Under the pieces are notes generated by a model. It had not been told where the DNA came from, searched no databases, and was given only the letters and a program-made list of their open reading frames with translations. This document shows positions 42,411 to 43,764 of a stretch of 43,764 nt of DNA, piece after piece. Source of the DNA: Bacteroidales bacterium (lineage in GTDB: Bacteria; Bacteroidota; Bacteroidia; Bacteroidales; JAAUTT01). Positions within the stretch are counted from its first letter, which is position 1. Every line of letters starts with the position of its first letter. The stretch lies in contig JANXXY010000224.1 in assembly GCA_025350365.1 (NCBI GenBank), positions 1 to 43,764 on the forward strand, in the 5' to 3' direction. A program made the position numbers and the translations under genes.

Positions 42411-43604
42411 ATGCCAAATCTATATTCTACAGAAGTAATACCAGAAAAAGCCATATTGATTGGTGTAATAAATAAGTATCAGGATGAGTGTCAGGTAAAT
42501 GATTTTCTTCAGGAACTTGCCTTTTTAACTGAAACTGCCGGTGCTGTGCCCGTAAAAAAATTCATTCAACGACTTGAATCGCCACATCCGCGTACATTTG
42601 TGGGAACTGGTAAACTAGCTGAAATTCAGTCTTACATCAAGGAGAATAATATTGACTTGATTATTTTTGATGATGAACTTACTGCTACACAACTTCGAAA
42701 TCTTGACAAGGTGCTGGAGATTAAAATTCTTGACCGCACTAACCTCATTCTGGATATTTTTGCTAAACGAGCCAAAACATCTTATGCTAAAGCTCAAGTT
42801 GAACTGGCTCAATATCAATATTTGCTTCCCCGACTCACCCGTATGTGGACTCACCTTGAACGGCAGCAAGGAGGTATTGGCATGCGGGGGCCTGGCGAAT
42901 CAGAGTTGGAGACCGACCGCCGTATAATTCGCGACAAAATTGCGGACCTTAAAGAAGACCTCAAGAAAATTGACCGGCAAATGGCTACACAGCGGCAAGG
43001 TCGTGGAAATATTGTTCGGGTGGCTCTGGTGGGTTATACCAATGTTGGTAAATCCACATTGATGAATTTGCTGAGCAAATCGGAGGTATTTGCCGAAAAT
43101 AAATTGTTTGCCACACTCGACACTACTGTGAGAAAGGTAGTTATTAATAGTCTTGCTTTTTTATTAACAGATACTGTTGGGTTTATCCGTAAATTGCCTC
43201 ATCAATTGGTGGAATCGTTTAAATCGACATTAGATGAAGTTCGGGAGGCTGATATTCTGGTGCATGTAGCTGATATTTCTCACCCAGAATTTGAAGAGCA
43301 AATTAATGTTGTGAATCAGACTTTATCAGACCTAAATGCAGCCAGTAAAAAAATTATTATAGTTTTTAACAAGGTGGATGCATTTTCATATGTAGCCAAG
43401 GACGACGACGACCTAACTCCAAAAACCAGAGTGAATTATTCGTTGGACGAACTGAAAAATAGTTGGATGTCTAAACTTAGTCAACAGGCTCTTTTTATAT
43501 CTGCAACTGAAAAAACGAACATTGATGAGCTTAGGAATACCCTTTACGAGGAAACGAAAAAAATACATATCCTGCGTTATCCGGGAGACAGTTATTTGTT
43601 TTAG
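42411..43604 (+). CDS. hflX: GTPase HflX
   Basis: HflX is a ribosome-associated GTPase that splits stalled 70S ribosomes under stress. The N-terminal HflX domain includes HPRTFVGTGKLAEIQ and the conserved RQQGGIGMRGPGESELETDR (about 144-163). The G domain has G1 GYTNVGKST (about 207-215), G3 DTVGFIRKLP and G4 NKVDA. It is 397 residues, within family length. The start is ATG 42411, with no Shine-Dalgarno, after a 55-bp gap from the TonB gene. It may form its own transcription unit. Confidence 0.95.
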   Translation: MPNLYSTEVIPEKAILIGVINKYQDECQVNDFLQELAFLTETAGAVPVKKFIQRLESPHPRTFVGTGKLAEIQSYIKENNIDLIIFDDELTATQLRNLDKVLEIKILDRTNLILDIFAKRAKTSYAKAQVELAQYQYLLPRLTRMWTHLERQQGGIGMRGPGESELETDRRIIRDKIADLKEDLKKIDRQMATQRQGRGNIVRVALVGYTNVGKSTLMNLLSKSEVFAENKLFATLDTTVRKVVINSLAFLLTDTVGFIRKLPHQLVESFKSTLDEVREADILVHVADISHPEFEEQINVVNQTLSDLNAASKKIIIVFNKVDAFSYVAKDDDDLTPKTRVNYSLDELKNSWMSKLSQQALFISATEKTNIDELRNTLYEETKKIHILRYPGDSYLF

Positions 43605-43664
43605 TCTGATAATATTACGTAGGAAGGAATAAACTTGTGCAAAATAAAAAAGTTTCATTACTGA

Positions 43665-43764
43665 CCGACTAAAATAATAAGATTCTTCGCTTCGCTCAGA
43701 ATGACAAACGTTTATGTTAGTTTTTAGTCGGAGGGGGTGGTTTGCGGTAAAGCCGCAAACCACC
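43665..43764. repeat. Cluster of dispersed hairpin repeats at the window edge
   Basis: Three palindromes sit together. CCGACTAAAA (43665-43674) pairs with TTTTAGTCGG (43722-43731). Inside them, at 43681-43706, is the common bacterial repeat GATTCTTCGCTTCGCTCAGA plus ATGACA. Next to it are perfect 12-bp arms GGTGGTTTGCGG (43736-43747) and CCGCAAACCACC (43753-43764) around TAAAG. They follow hflX by about 60 bp with no gene among them, and the block may continue past the window end. Confidence 0.7.

Noticed and set aside
43413-43763. Minus-strand frame at the window end
   Set aside because: It runs through dispersed hairpin repeats and antisense to hflX; repeats often leave open frames by chance.
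1-43764. tRNA, rRNA or riboswitch genes
   Set aside because: I found no cloverleaf, rRNA segment or recognisable riboswitch core when reading the gaps; a covariance search could still find a weak one.

Overview
The window looks like a chromosomal segment of an uncultured or little-studied Bacteroidota (Bacteroidetes), probably order Bacteroidales/Marinilabiliales. The evidence is: AT-rich DNA; start codons without Shine-Dalgarno sequences; several upstream boxes matching the Bacteroidota -7 element TAnnTTTG; a short NuoG without its molybdopterin domain, as is usual in the phylum; a Nudix/NrtR-type sugar regulator; and SiaA/SiaB/SiaC-like partner-switch proteins of the type common there. No rRNA, tRNA or CRISPR array was seen.

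Layout. (1) About 0.1-10.9 kb is the distal part of a complex I operon, nuoE-F-G-H-I-J-K-L-M-N, all on the + strand. nuoA-D presumably lie upstream of the window. The operon is broken up by non-coding repeats: a palindromic family in the 433-bp F/G gap, and a second short family (core AAGTCGTAAG) in the K/L and M/N gaps. (2) About 10.9-16.3 kb is an accessory patch. It holds a DUF2752 and a DUF4190 membrane protein, two small orphan proteins, an RHS/YD-repeat remnant, a toxin-antitoxin pair whose PemK/MazF-like toxin has an internal stop, the 3' tail (domains V and VI) of a group II intron abutting that toxin, an IS66 remnant, a small exported protein and a thioredoxin-fold protein. A 38-39 bp promoter-containing direct repeat lies at both ends of the part between the DUF4190 and thioredoxin genes. 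(3) About 16.3-24.1 kb is a cellobiose/beta-glucoside locus: a Nudix-type regulator, a GPH-family symporter, a cellobiose phosphorylase (GH94) and, divergent, an exported GH1 beta-glucosidase. A decayed type I restriction-modification/dinD locus sits between the last two, flanked by near-identical hairpins. (4) About 24.2-27.0 kb codes for a DUF4139 (MuiA-like) exported protein and a flippase-like membrane protein. (5) About 27.2-41.4 kb is a long co-directional signalling cluster: CheR, a membrane GAF/PAS protein, a degenerate CheR paralogue, a CheB methylesterase domain without receiver, a membrane GAF protein, a SiaA-like PP2C phosphatase with GAF and PAS domains, a SiaB-like kinase, a SiaC-like phosphoprotein, an ABCG-type transporter with an extra N-terminal helical domain, a lipoprotein and an exported protein. 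(6) About 41.4-43.8 kb has a terminator, a TonB-C-terminal-domain protein, hflX and a block of dispersed hairpin repeats at the window edge.

How they work together. The nuo genes build the NADH:quinone oxidoreductase. The carbohydrate genes would import cellobiose and split it by phosphorolysis in the cytoplasm, with the GH1 enzyme acting outside the inner membrane. The signalling cluster is the most interesting part. It joins chemotaxis-type methylation enzymes, but no CheA, CheW or CheY in view, to a phosphatase/kinase/phosphoprotein partner switch and an ABC transporter. No diguanylate cyclase, the known SiaC target, is present. The output is therefore unknown, and the transporter/lipoprotein pair is a plausible candidate by position only.
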